The notes beneath the pieces are model-generated. The model saw only the letters and a program-made list of their open reading frames with translations. It was not told the DNA's origin and ran no database searches. Source: Methanoregula formicica SMSP (GTDB lineage Archaea > Halobacteriota > Methanomicrobia > Methanomicrobiales > Methanospirillaceae). From it: 64,000 nt of DNA. The position numbers and the translations under genes were made by a program. This document shows, one piece after another, positions 42,755 through 51,558 of the stretch (position 1 is its first letter; each line of letters begins with the position of its first letter). Location of the stretch: the NCBI RefSeq assembly GCF_000327485.1, contig NC_019943.1, positions 1,860,001-1,924,000 on the forward strand, in the 5' to 3' direction.

Positions 42755-43945
42755 TCACCGGTGACCAGGATCCAGCAGGAGCCATTTCCAGAGCGGCATG
42801 CTAATTATCGGCCCGGATTTGGCCTCATAATCTTTTGTCAGGATCAGGAGCCGGTGTACCGGGTCCTTAAATTCCCTGGCAAATTCTCGCAGCCCTTCGT
42901 ATTCACTCTCCGGGACTATCTCGCTGTAGCAGACATTGATCGCGGTAAGGCGGTTATCTCCGGATTTGATGACAAAATCCACCTCCCTCTCGCCTTTCCA
43001 GTAGTAGGGAATATGACCGGACCGCAGGAGTTCGATGAAGACGAGGTTCTCGGCAAGCTTTCCTTCGTCTTTACTGAACCGGAAGGAGACGGCGTTGCGC
43101 AGGCCGTTGTCGATGCAGTAGACCTTCTTGTTCTGCCGTGCCTGTGCCGGAAGCGAGTACGAGAATGCCTGGACCTCGAAGAGGATCCGTGCCATACCGG
43201 CAAAGTGGATGTAATCCCGTACGGTATCGATGTCGATCCCGAGTAGTTCCCGGAGCCGGCGGTACGAGTACGGGGATGCAATGGTGGAAAAAAGGTACTG
43301 GAGGAGCCCGGCCAGAGCTTTCTGGTTCCGTACCACATTCATCCGGATGATATCGCGGTATACGATGCTGTCGTAATAGGCCCGGAGGTAATCCTGCTTC
43401 GTGCGCTCATCCTGCTGGAGCACGACAATGGGAAAACCGCCTTCCTTTAGGTACTGCTTCAGGTGTGTGGTGATCGTGTATTTCTGTGCTGCCCGTCCGG
43501 CAGCATCCTGTGGCGGGGTGACACCATGGAAACGGAGGTATTCGGAAAAATCGAGCGGGAAGACAGAGACAGTGAAGTACCGGCCCGAGAGCAGGGTGGA
43601 TACCTGCGAGTCCAGCAGGCAGGAGGAGGACCCGGAGATGATGATCCTGCAGGTTTTCTTGTCATAGAGGGATTTTACCTCCCGCTCCCAGTTCTCCACG
43701 GCTGAACTTCGTCAAAGACAAGCCAGATGAGGCCCGTTGTCGCAATCTCCCGGCGGTACGTGTCAACGGTTTCGAGCAGGGCACCCTTCCGGCTGGCAAT
43801 CTCCGGCTCATCGCAATTGACAAACAGGATATTTTTTGCCGGCACGGTACCTGAAGTAATGAGCATATTGATGGTCTGGTACAGGAGCGTGGTCTTGCCC
43901 GAACGCCGGACACCGGAAAGCACGACAGCGGGTACTGTGACATTG
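42755..43945 (-). pseudogene. DUF4143-type AAA ATPase, frameshifted and N-terminally truncated
   Basis: Part one (about 43705-43945) reads PAVVLSGVRRSGKTTLLYQT (Walker A) and TTGLIWLVFDEVQ (Walker B). The frame then changes within CAGCCGTGG (about 43700), and part two (to 42755) continues with ENWEREVKSLYDKKTCRIII, SGSSSCLLDS, SGRYFTVSVFPLDFSEYL and the DUF4143 domain with EREVDFVIKSGDNR, a PD-(D/E)XK-like core. One missing base restores D-E-V-Q-x-V-E-N-W. The first 30-40 residues expected before Walker A are absent: the sequence changes near 43950 into a solute-binding-protein fragment on the other strand. Inactive. Confidence 0.75.
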
Positions 43946-43959
43946 TCATGTGCGCCGTC

Positions 43960-44268
43960 ATGGTGAACCAGGACCGCATCGGGCAGCTGAAGTTCACGGA
44001 CCCCTATGTTGCCATCCACCTTGCGTTCGTTGTCCCGGACGGAAAAAAGAATGAGTTTGCGGATCGGGAGAGCGTACAGAAGATGGACGGGCTCAGGGTG
44101 GCGGTCTTCAATAATACGGGGCTCGTCGATGTTGCCCGCACGCGGCTCCCCTGTGCAACGATCGTCCCCATTGACTCGCAGGAGGAGTTCTTCGAGCAGG
44201 GCAAGATCCCCGGCACGGAAGAGCCCCGCTGGTCGGTTGCAAGGAACGTGCTGCACTGGGTGAACTGA
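43960..44268 (+). pseudogene. family 3 solute-binding protein fragment
   Basis: Reads KFTDPYVAIHLAFVVPDGKK, MDGLRVAVFNNTGLVDVART and VPIDSQEEFFEQGKI, the middle of a periplasmic-binding-protein-like II domain (F-x-x-P-Y, then G-x-x-V-A-V). Signal peptide, first lobe and C-terminal parts are missing, and the end (VARNVLHWVN) does not match the family. It meets the broken ATPase gene head-on near 43950, which points to a deletion or rearrangement joining two genes. Confidence 0.5.
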
Positions 44269-44383
44269 ACAGGTCTGGCGGGGGACTCCGGGTTCCGTCC
44301 TTCCCCTGATAAAACCGTGATTCTTGCAGCTGCATGCGGGATAATAAAAAAATAAATCCGAACAGGGCAAACGGGGAGATTGT

Positions 44384-45223
44384 ATGACACAACGGGGACG
44401 ACTGGAGGGAAAAGTCTGCATCGTGACCGGATCGACATCGGGCATCGGCAGGGGCATAGCGGAGCTGTTCGCACAGGAAGGGGCAGGCGTGGTCATCGCT
44501 GCCCGTCGGGCCGATGCCGGGTCCGAAGTCGTGAAAGCGATAACGGAGAAGGGTGGCACGGCCTCCTTCTTCCGGCTCGACGTGGCCGATGAGGTGTCCT
44601 GGAACGCGATCATCGACTATACCCTGAAGACCTATGCAAAACTCGACGTGCTCGTGAATAATGCCGGTATCGGGTTTTTAAAGCCGATCGTCGAGACAAC
44701 GATCCCCGAGTGGCGCAATGTCATGGCAACCAACGTGGAGAGCGTCTTTCTGGGCACAAAGGCTGCGGTCCCGGCCATGAAACGGAATGGCAGAGCCGGC
44801 GGCTCCATCATCAACATCTCCTCGAATATCGTGTATGTGCCCAGCGCCATGAACGCGGCATACTGCACGAGCAAAGGTGCGGTTGCATCGTTCTCGAAGG
44901 TGGCGGCCATCGAACTTGCCAGGGACGGCATCCGTGTCAACACGATCTTCCCCGGGTTTGTCCGGACCGCAATCCTCGACGTTGCCTTCAAAAAAGCGGA
45001 AGAGACCGGCAGGACAAAAGAAGAACTCCTTGCCATGTTCGGAGAATCCAATCTCGTGGGCCGCGTAGGTGAGCCCATTGACCTTGCGTACCCGGTCGTC
45101 TTCCTTGCATCGGATGAGTCTGCCTTTGTCACCGGCTCCGACTTTGTCATCGATGGCGGCGAAGTCTGGAAGCGCGGCGGGAGTACCGGCGATGCCCTCG
45201 CGGACGATGCACGGGCACCGTAA
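44384..45223 (+). CDS. short-chain dehydrogenase/reductase
   Basis: 279 residues of the classical SDR family: cofactor motif TGSTSGIG at about 16-23, NNAG at about 93-96, catalytic Ser in INISSN, and YCTSK (Y-x3-K) at about 160-164, followed by IRVNTIFPGFVRT. The position after the second strand is ARR, which fits NADP(H). The closing GSDFVIDGGEVWKR is usual for the family; the last 15 residues are an acidic tail of unknown use. Substrate unknown. An AT-rich stretch (44341-44360) may be its promoter. Not in an obvious operon. Confidence 0.9.
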   Translation: MTQRGRLEGKVCIVTGSTSGIGRGIAELFAQEGAGVVIAARRADAGSEVVKAITEKGGTASFFRLDVADEVSWNAIIDYTLKTYAKLDVLVNNAGIGFLKPIVETTIPEWRNVMATNVESVFLGTKAAVPAMKRNGRAGGSIINISSNIVYVPSAMNAAYCTSKGAVASFSKVAAIELARDGIRVNTIFPGFVRTAILDVAFKKAEETGRTKEELLAMFGESNLVGRVGEPIDLAYPVVFLASDESAFVTGSDFVIDGGEVWKRGGSTGDALADDARAP

Positions 45224-45253
45224 TCCTTAACGGATCACCCCCATCCCTGCCGC

Positions 45254-46030
45254 TCAGGCCTGCTTCCGCCGCCCAAACTTCAGGGCACCGCTCACCGGGC
45301 AGGCATCCGTGCACCGCCCGCACAGGTAGCACTCTGCCTTCCGGTCATCCCGTTTCGCCTCATCGACCAGGCAGGCACGCTCGCAGTTTCCACACTCGAT
45401 GCATGCGCCGGTCCTCTGCAGGGCAAGGAAACTTGCGCTGCCGGCAAGAGCAAGGAGGACCCCGTACGGGCAGACCAGCCGGCAGAATGGCCGGTAGAAA
45501 AATACCGACACGAGGAGCATGGCAAGGAAGACAAGGCTCCCCGTTGTCAGGGCAAGGCCAAAGAAATCCCGGATCCCGAAGTAATCCAGCAGTGCGGACG
45601 AGAAGACGAACGCGAGGATGAGGAAGATAAGAAAGACGACCGCGTGGACTGCCATGAACGTGTGCTTCTGACGTGGCTGGAATTTTTTCACCGGTACAAG
45701 CGAGGCCAGTTCCTGGAGGGCTCCCACAGGACAGAAGTACCCGCAGAAAAATCTCCCGGACACCAGCGTGAGGATGATGATGACGGTAAGCCCGATCGCT
45801 GCAACCATGAGGGAGACGCCAAGCGCCGATACGTCCCGCACCACGAGTTCCTGGAACTGGTGCGGTGCAACGGGCGCGAAGATGAAAAATCCCAGCGCAG
45901 CGGAGACCAGCAGGAGGAGGATGCCGGCCTTCTGTTTCCACCGTCCGGAATACCACAGGTACGTCAGGACAAGGATCAGGATGATGGCGTAGAAAAATCC
46001 GAAGGGTCTGATGAGGGAGTATCCGGGCAT
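45254..46030 (-). CDS. NapH/FixG-like membrane 4Fe-4S protein
   Basis: 258 residues. Five or six membrane helices with two cysteine sites in the membrane part (GRFFCGYFCPVGALQE and FCRLVCPYG), the hallmark of NapH/CcoG/NosR-type proteins, then a ferredoxin domain with two 4Fe-4S motifs (CIECGNCERAC and CYLCGRCTDACPV) on the cytoplasmic side. These proteins pass electrons across or along the membrane. No nap, nos or fix partner genes are near, so the electron donor and acceptor are unknown. It converges with the SDR gene, 30 bp apart. Confidence 0.88.
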   Translation of the reverse strand: MPGYSLIRPFGFFYAIILILVLTYLWYSGRWKQKAGILLLLVSAALGFFIFAPVAPHQFQELVVRDVSALGVSLMVAAIGLTVIIILTLVSGRFFCGYFCPVGALQELASLVPVKKFQPRQKHTFMAVHAVVFLIFLILAFVFSSALLDYFGIRDFFGLALTTGSLVFLAMLLVSVFFYRPFCRLVCPYGVLLALAGSASFLALQRTGACIECGNCERACLVDEAKRDDRKAECYLCGRCTDACPVSGALKFGRRKQA

Positions 46031-46072
46031 GAGCCATCATCGGCTCATGGGACGATAAACCTGTTCCCTTTT

Positions 46073-46435
46073 TCAGGCAGCGTTGTCCCGCTTCACTGCC
46101 CAGCTCGCGAGACCATCGGCAAGGATACCGTAGATGATCCCGAAGATGAGGAGCATCGCAGCGCCGAAATAATTGTGAGCGAAGAACGGGACGATGCAGA
46201 GCAGGAGGCTGAAGAGTGTGCCAAAGCCGGCGCCACGGAGGACGGGACGGATGGCGATCCCGTCGGCAAACCCGATGACAAGTCCCTGGAGGACGCGGGC
46301 ATAGAAGATCATCAGCATGAACCACGGCTCGGGCGTGATCCCCGGCGGCGCCATAAAAAGCAGGCTCCCGGCACACCATGCACCGGTCAGGATGCCGACA
46401 GCAGTCGTGATCGCGATCCGTTTCTTCTGCACCAT
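46073..46435 (-). CDS. small membrane protein, unknown
   Basis: 120 residues with four predicted helices (ITTAVGILTGAWCAGSLLFM, WFMLMIFYARVLQGLVIGFA, GTLFSLLLCIVPFFAHNYFG, AAMLLIFGIIYGILADGLAS). Start at the ATG 46435; a longer open frame upstream has no coding features. Lies 42 bp upstream of the NapH-like gene on the same strand and could be co-transcribed with it. No family recognised. Confidence 0.65.
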   Translation of the reverse strand: MVQKKRIAITTAVGILTGAWCAGSLLFMAPPGITPEPWFMLMIFYARVLQGLVIGFADGIAIRPVLRGAGFGTLFSLLLCIVPFFAHNYFGAAMLLIFGIIYGILADGLASWAVKRDNAA

Positions 46436-46518
46436 TGCAGATCGAGAAGATGCGGGAATCGGGGATAAGCGTTTCTTTGTTTTTCTCAGGAAAAAAAGAG
46501 GTTTTCTGCCGGATTCCC

Positions 46519-47679
46519 TCACTTCAAGTACCTGGTGATCGCACTGCGGATATCCGTCACTCCCGCCTGCGACGTCCCCCCCATGCCGTTCAGGTTCCAG
46601 GTGACGTACGTATCCTGTTCCGGCAGGTAGTACCAGAAGGTGAACGACCCGGGATAGCCCCCGGTATGGCCAATCACGGTGACATTGGCTGGTGGAATGA
46701 CAGCCTTCGCATAACCAAGACCATAGCCGGCCTTTTTGGACTGCGGCGTTGGCGTCTCCATCAGGGCAAGGGATTGCTTGCTGATCAACTTGCCGGTGCG
46801 GAGCGCCCGGTGGAAGCGGTTCAGGTCGGCGGCCGTGCTGACAATATCGCCTGCCCCGCGGTCGAACTGGATATAGCAATCGGTATAGTCAAGGAACGTC
46901 CCATCGCCTGCGGGCATCGTTGCCCGCATGTGCGGCCCGGGGATATGGTTGGTGTGCTGGAAGAAGGTCTCGTTGAGGCCGGCCGGGACAAGGATGTTCC
47001 GGGTGGCATAGTCCTCGTACGGGACACCGGCGGCCTTGTCAACGATGAGCGTGAGGAGGATATAGTTCACGTTCGAGTACGTGTAGTTCGTGCCCGGGGG
47101 ATAGAGCGGGCTGTCCTTGAGTCCCATGTCCAGGCCCGCCTGGTACGGGACCGGTGTGTCAGGGTCATTTACTTCCTGAAGGTTGATTGCCGTCTCGTTG
47201 TAATCGGCAATGCCGCTCGTATGATCGAGGAGCTGGCGGACAGTGATTGCATGGCCGTTCGGGATGCGGGCCACGAGACCGGGCTCCAGCCAGCGGTCGA
47301 TGGGGTCGTCAAGCGAGAGTTTTTTCTCTTCGGCAAGTTTCAACACCGCCACGCTCGTGAAGGTCTTCGATACGCTGGCGATCAAAAACCGCATGCCGGG
47401 CTGTGCCGGCTCACCGGTAATGGGTGATGCATTTCCGGCAGCGGAGTTCCATCTCCACTGGGGTGTCAGGACCTCGATCTGCATGCCGGGGATGCCGGCA
47501 TCCTGGATCGCATTCCCGCTAAGGTCCTGGAGCTGGGAACGGATGTAAGCCGGTGGGAGGTTCTGCCGGGCATCGGATGTTGCCGGTGAAGGCTGTTGCA
47601 GCTGAACGCATCCCGATGATACCAGGCAGAGTATCAGGATGAGTGCGGCCGGGAGGGAAAGATAGAGGGATCTCTGCAA
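46519..47679 (-). CDS. serine hydrolase lipoprotein, class C beta-lactamase/DD-peptidase family
   Basis: 386 residues. Lipoprotein signal (ILILCLVSSGC). S-x-x-K at 102-105 (SVSK), Y-S-N in NYTYSNVNY, and the HTGG equivalent of KTG near the C-terminus (VIGHTGGYPGSF): the complete active site of the beta-lactamase/DD-peptidase superfamily. As the organism has no murein, it probably hydrolyses esters, amides or D-amino-acid peptides outside the cell. A truncated copy of the cassette leader (47811-47870) lies about 130 bp upstream in the matching orientation, but without the usual operator, so present control is uncertain. Confidence 0.88.
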   Translation of the reverse strand: MQRSLYLSLPAALILILCLVSSGCVQLQQPSPATSDARQNLPPAYIRSQLQDLSGNAIQDAGIPGMQIEVLTPQWRWNSAAGNASPITGEPAQPGMRFLIASVSKTFTSVAVLKLAEEKKLSLDDPIDRWLEPGLVARIPNGHAITVRQLLDHTSGIADYNETAINLQEVNDPDTPVPYQAGLDMGLKDSPLYPPGTNYTYSNVNYILLTLIVDKAAGVPYEDYATRNILVPAGLNETFFQHTNHIPGPHMRATMPAGDGTFLDYTDCYIQFDRGAGDIVSTAADLNRFHRALRTGKLISKQSLALMETPTPQSKKAGYGLGYAKAVIPPANVTVIGHTGGYPGSFTFWYYLPEQDTYVTWNLNGMGGTSQAGVTDIRSAITRYLK

Positions 47680-47810
47680 AATTGTCCACCGGAAGATTAT
47701 CTGGATCCACCGCCATTAAAGGATTTTCGCATCAAAAAAGCCGGCATCCACAATCCCTGTTGCCCGGTTGCCACAAGGAAAACATTCATGGGATCAAAAA
47801 AGAGAGAGAT

Positions 47811-47870
47811 CACTTTGCCTTCGGGCAGGATCCGGGTCCAGCCGCACTTCGACCTGGGGCGGGCCCTCCT
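47811..47870 (-). repeat. truncated copy of the cassette leader (L6)
   Basis: TTCGGGCAGGATCCGGGTCC and AGCCGCACTTCGA, then GGGGCGGGCC, match the middle of leaders L1-L5, in the orientation that would serve the serine hydrolase gene downstream (46519-47679). The GGACAACC hairpin, TATA box and operator are replaced by unrelated sequence from about 47870 on. A remnant of a sixth cassette. Confidence 0.7.
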
Positions 47871-48037
47871 CTTCTTTTGCATCATCTAGGGACAGTGCAC
47901 CGCCAAAAGGGAGATATCTTTTGTATCCCCAGCGGCCGGCCACGCCAGCAATACGGACAGCGACCCATTGGGCGGGGGCCTGCACGATACCGAGGTTTAT
48001 ATTTCCCGTTGATCTACTCCCTACCGGGGCACTCTAC

Positions 48038-49810
48038 ATGACAACATGGCGATGCAGTGTTTGCGGGTACCTGTACGATGAAGCGGCCGGCATCCCGTCC
48101 GCGGGGATAGCAGCGGGGACACCGTTCTCCGGCCTTCCGGATGACTGGACCTGCCCGGTCTGCGGTGCGGCAAAAAGTGTCTTTTCTCTCGTGGCGGAGA
48201 CCGATATCCATGCCCGTGCAGAGAGCACGGTCTCCGACGTGATGGCGGCTGAGCTTGCCGCGTTCGGGGTCCGGTATGTCTTCGGGCTCCCGGGCACATC
48301 CTCGCTCGGCCTTGTTGAAGCAGTCCGCAAAAACCCGGACCTCACCTATATCGTGTTCCGGCACGAGGCGAACGCTGCCATGGCGGCATCGGCGTATGCG
48401 AAACTGACCGGACAGGTGGCCGCCTGCCTCACCATTGCCGGCCCGGGTGCAACGAATCTTGTCACCGGGCTCTATGATGCAAAGGAAGACCATGCGCCGG
48501 TCATCGCGCTGAACGGGCAGTCGGAAGTCCAGTACACCGGCCCCGGGGGTGTGCAGGAGATCGACCAGGACGCTTTCTTCCGGCCGGTCACGGTGTATAA
48601 CACCACGGTCGCCGACAAGAGCAGGGCCGTGCTGCTGTTGAGCCGGGCGTTAAAGTACGCTCTCGTGGAGCGGGGCGTATCGCAGGTGTCGGTACCAAAC
48701 AACATCCAGAAGCAGCCGCTCGATGCATCGTTCTGCTCCCGCGAGTCCTGCATCCCGGGATTTTCCATCATCCCCACGGAAGACGTGATCCGGCAGGCCG
48801 CAGACCGGATCAATGCGGCAGAGCGGCCGGTCATCCTTGCCGGCTGGGGGGCGTACCCTGCGGGGAGGGAGGTCAAAAAAATGGCAGAGAAAATCGGCGC
48901 CCCTGTCCTCACAACCTTCCGGGCAAAAGGTATCCTCCCCGAGGGCAGCGGCTGGGTGCTCGGGATCCTCGGGAATGTCGGGTCGCCGCTTGCCCGGAAG
49001 ACCGCGGAGGAAGCGGACCTCCTCATCACGCTGGGCGTTGGGTTCTCGAAGTTCACGAATGTGCCAGCGGACAAACCGATGGTCCAGGTCGATATCGATC
49101 CCACGAAACTGGGCAGGAACGACAAGACCCTCGCGGTCTATGCCAACTGCACGCATCTCCTGCCCCGCCTCCTGCCCCTTCTCCGGCAGCGGGAGACCCT
49201 CACCCGGAAAGAGGAGGTCTCCCGTATGCAGCGCGAGTGGGATCTCCAGCGTGACCGTGAGGCCGACAGCACCGCGGTGCCCATCCGCCCGCCGTATATC
49301 ATGAAGGTACTCTCGGGACTCATCCCCGACAATGCGGTCATCTCGCTCGACGTCGGGGAGAACCAGTGGTGGTTCGGCCGCAACTTCCGGATGAAGCAGC
49401 AGCGGTTCGTGATGTCGGGATACCTCGCAACCATGGGATTCGGGTTCCCGGGAGCACTCGCCGCAAAGCTCGCGTTTCCGGACCGCCCGGTCTTCTGCAT
49501 CACCGGCGACGGGGGCTTCTCGATGGCCATGGCGGATTTTGTCACCGCTGTCAAGTACAAGCTGCCCGTCGTAGTGATCATCCTGAACAACCGGCAGCTG
49601 GGCATGATCCAGGTCGAGCAGATGATGGAGCATTACCCGAACTTCGCAACCGACCTGCTCAACCCGGACTTTGCCCGGTACGCGGAGACCTGCGGGGGCA
49701 CCGGGATCCGGGTAAGCAAGCCGGAGGAACTCGCGCCGGCAGTTGAACGGGCGATGCGGCTTTCCGGCCCGGTCATTGTTGATGTCGAAACGGACGCAAA
49801 GCGATTCTGA
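48038..49810 (+). CDS. rubredoxin-TPP-dependent enzyme fusion (acetolactate synthase/PoxB-like)
   Basis: 590 residues from the ATG at 48038; an in-frame extension upstream has no coding pattern. Residues 1-50 form a rubredoxin with both CxxC knuckles (CSVCGYLYDE and WTCPVCGA). The rest is a complete thiamine-diphosphate enzyme: E in FRHEANAAMAASAYAKLTG, AGPGATNLVTGLYDA, a middle domain, and GDGGFSMAMADFVTAV...LNN for TPP-Mg binding. The family includes acetolactate synthase, pyruvate oxidase and sulfopyruvate decarboxylase; the joined rubredoxin suggests that electrons from decarboxylation go to, or come from, a one-electron carrier. Substrate unknown; no FAD motif is obvious. Confidence 0.85.
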   Translation: MTTWRCSVCGYLYDEAAGIPSAGIAAGTPFSGLPDDWTCPVCGAAKSVFSLVAETDIHARAESTVSDVMAAELAAFGVRYVFGLPGTSSLGLVEAVRKNPDLTYIVFRHEANAAMAASAYAKLTGQVAACLTIAGPGATNLVTGLYDAKEDHAPVIALNGQSEVQYTGPGGVQEIDQDAFFRPVTVYNTTVADKSRAVLLLSRALKYALVERGVSQVSVPNNIQKQPLDASFCSRESCIPGFSIIPTEDVIRQAADRINAAERPVILAGWGAYPAGREVKKMAEKIGAPVLTTFRAKGILPEGSGWVLGILGNVGSPLARKTAEEADLLITLGVGFSKFTNVPADKPMVQVDIDPTKLGRNDKTLAVYANCTHLLPRLLPLLRQRETLTRKEEVSRMQREWDLQRDREADSTAVPIRPPYIMKVLSGLIPDNAVISLDVGENQWWFGRNFRMKQQRFVMSGYLATMGFGFPGALAAKLAFPDRPVFCITGDGGFSMAMADFVTAVKYKLPVVVIILNNRQLGMIQVEQMMEHYPNFATDLLNPDFARYAETCGGTGIRVSKPEELAPAVERAMRLSGPVIVDVETDAKRF

Positions 49811-49867
49811 AAGGACCGGCTGGATTTCAATCGGGAAAGAAACAGGATCCCCCTCCTTCCCTCACGA

Positions 49868-50660
49868 TTAGGCAGGAGGATCCCGTACGGGATCGGCATC
49901 CTCCAGGTATTTCTCCAGGATGGGGAGAACGTCCGGGTTCAGCTCATACCGGGCATTCCTTCCGTCCTTCCGGACCTCAAGGATCCCGTCACCCGATAAC
50001 CGGTGCATGTGCCAGTTGATCCCGGCCCCTGAGATATGGAGCGCTGTCTCGAGCTCGTGGCGGGAGAGCCGGGGTTCTCCTTTACCATGAGAAGGAGCCT
50101 CCGTGTCGGATCAGTGCGGAGATACCTGATGACTTTCTGCTTTCTGCTCAATAGGGGGATATTTTTCCGAGTTCTCGTAATACCGGGTGTTCCGGGAAGT
50201 CTCAAGCACGGAGACCTTGTTCATCAGTTTGAGGACAGTAAGATGGTAGCGGAGAGAGTTCTCACGCACTCCGGTCTCCCGCGAGATCTCGGTAACATCC
50301 GCACCGGGGGACTCCCGGATATAGTGATAGATCACGCTCCTCGATGAATTCCCAAGTACGTTCTTCTTTTGCAGCTTCCGGTACCCCAGGTACAGGCCGA
50401 GCTTGACGATGATCAGGATCTTGAGGATCGTAAGGAGGTCAGGGAAGTTGTTGAGAGTAAAGAGCCGGAACTGATCTACCGGCGTTGCCGGCGCCGGTGG
50501 TTCCACCTTCACGGTATCTGCCGGCGTCCCCATCTCCGCGCCGGGCGGGAGAGGTTCGACAATGTAATCTCCCGGCAGGGCGTTTGCGGGAGAGACGATG
50601 AGCAAGGAGGCAGCCAAGCGCGAACAGAACGGCGTGCAGGCTGCCCCGGCAGAAAATCAT
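49868..50660 (-). pseudogene. membrane-bound winged-helix regulator, module C, three frameshifts
   Basis: Reading across frames gives a copy of the module A/B regulator: signal region from the ATG at 50660 (SLHAVLFALG), frame change near 50610-50620, LPGDYIVEPLPPGAEMGTPA, membrane helix, first winged helix (VIYHYIRESPGADVTEISRE, TGVRENSLRYHLTVLKLM), then a 7-bp tandem duplication TTTCTGC-TTTCTGC (50134-50147) shifts the frame, KVIRYLRTDPTRRLLLMVKE, a one-base loss near 50068-50074, and finally LSRHELETALHISGAGINWH, RLSGDGILEVRKDGRNARYE to TAA at 49868. Removing one 7-bp unit restores the frame exactly. Inactive but recent. Confidence 0.8.
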
Positions 50661-50707
50661 ATCCCGTTAATATACCACAATTCCGTTAAAATTCTTTTTA
50701 TTTACTC

Positions 50708-50975
50708 TCAACTGAGCGAGGTCTGGTACGAGTAGGTCTCAGTCCCGCTCACCCGGTGACCGTACACGGGAGAGCGTGCGGGAAGGGGGCATATACCTTT
50801 TATCACCGGGTACCTTTCGCTTTGCTGCTTCGGAGCGCAAATTACCGAGATCGTGCACCGGAGCGCATAAACCGGAAAGAGCTGGCATTCTCCCATGCTG
50901 CATGGCACTCCTGATGCAGTACATCCTGCCGACACTTCTTTTGGCGTGTGCCACCGAAAGCCATGAAAAGAGAGG
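50708..50975 (-). pseudogene. PPC-like secreted protein remnant, module C
   Basis: The end, PVYGHRVSGTETYSYQTSLS, matches the end of the module B protein (VYGSSVTGTQTYSYSASGY). Upstream, in a neighbouring frame, DLGNLRSEAAKRKVPGDKRY lies where the family has LGPYYDxxDGxxDGRIY, and FRWHT recalls TRWHT. No signal peptide remains and several frameshifts are needed. It stops 47 bp before the regulator copy, the same layout as module B (35 bp). Confidence 0.6.
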
Positions 50976-51081
50976 TCATCCGGTAATTCCCTGATCGGAC
51001 AACCGGGTCGGCCGGAAAACAACGGGGAATCCGGATATGCCCGGAACGAATTTAAGCGAGAAGGGGCGACAACTAGATCCT

Positions 51082-51513
51082 ATGACATTGACAAAAGCAC
51101 AGGAAGAGGAGATTATTGCAACCATTGAGCAGTACGCCACGGCATACCGGAAGAAGGACATCCGGGCGTTCTCAACGATCTTCTCGCCGGAGATCAGCGG
51201 GTTTGGCAGCGGGGCGGACGAGGTGATCCACAACCATGCAGACCTCATCCGCCAGATCCGCCGTGACGTGAGCCAGGCGGACGTCCACGCAGTCGCGTTC
51301 TCGGACCGGCAGATCATCGGCGATGGCAGGATTGCATGGGTAACGTCAAAGAGCACGATGACGTTTTCCGTTGGCGGATCAGCTAAGCAGACGCTTTCCG
51401 GAAGGTCGACGATGGTGCTGAAAAACACCGGGAGCCGGTGGGTTATTGCACAACTCCACTTCTCGCTGCCATTTGGCGGCCAGTCAACAGGCCAGTCATT
51501 TCCCGGCGCGTAA
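51082..51513 (+). CDS. SnoaL/DUF4440-like NTF2-fold protein
   Basis: 143 residues from the ATG at 51082; a TATA-like AATTTAAGC about 25-30 bp upstream favours a leaderless start here over the ATG at 51037. NTF2-like cone fold pattern: IIATIEQYATAYRKKDIRAF, FSPEISGFGSGADEVIHNHA, VAFSDRQIIGDGRIAWVTSK, SGRSTMVLKNTGSRWVIAQL and HFSLPF. Members act as small ketosteroid-isomerase-like enzymes or ligand-binding proteins; the catalytic residues are not clear here. Not linked to the neighbouring genes. Confidence 0.8.
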   Translation: MTLTKAQEEEIIATIEQYATAYRKKDIRAFSTIFSPEISGFGSGADEVIHNHADLIRQIRRDVSQADVHAVAFSDRQIIGDGRIAWVTSKSTMTFSVGGSAKQTLSGRSTMVLKNTGSRWVIAQLHFSLPFGGQSTGQSFPGA

Positions 51514-51558
51514 GGTGCCGGAAGACCAGTCGTCTTTTTTCCCGTTGTAAAACCGGGG

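Noticed and set aside
43675-44613. Single 312-residue minus-strand protein
   Set aside because: Only its last 80 residues resemble the ATPase; the rest is antisense to the solute-binding fragment and the SDR gene. The ATPase part was merged into the pseudogene 42755-43945.
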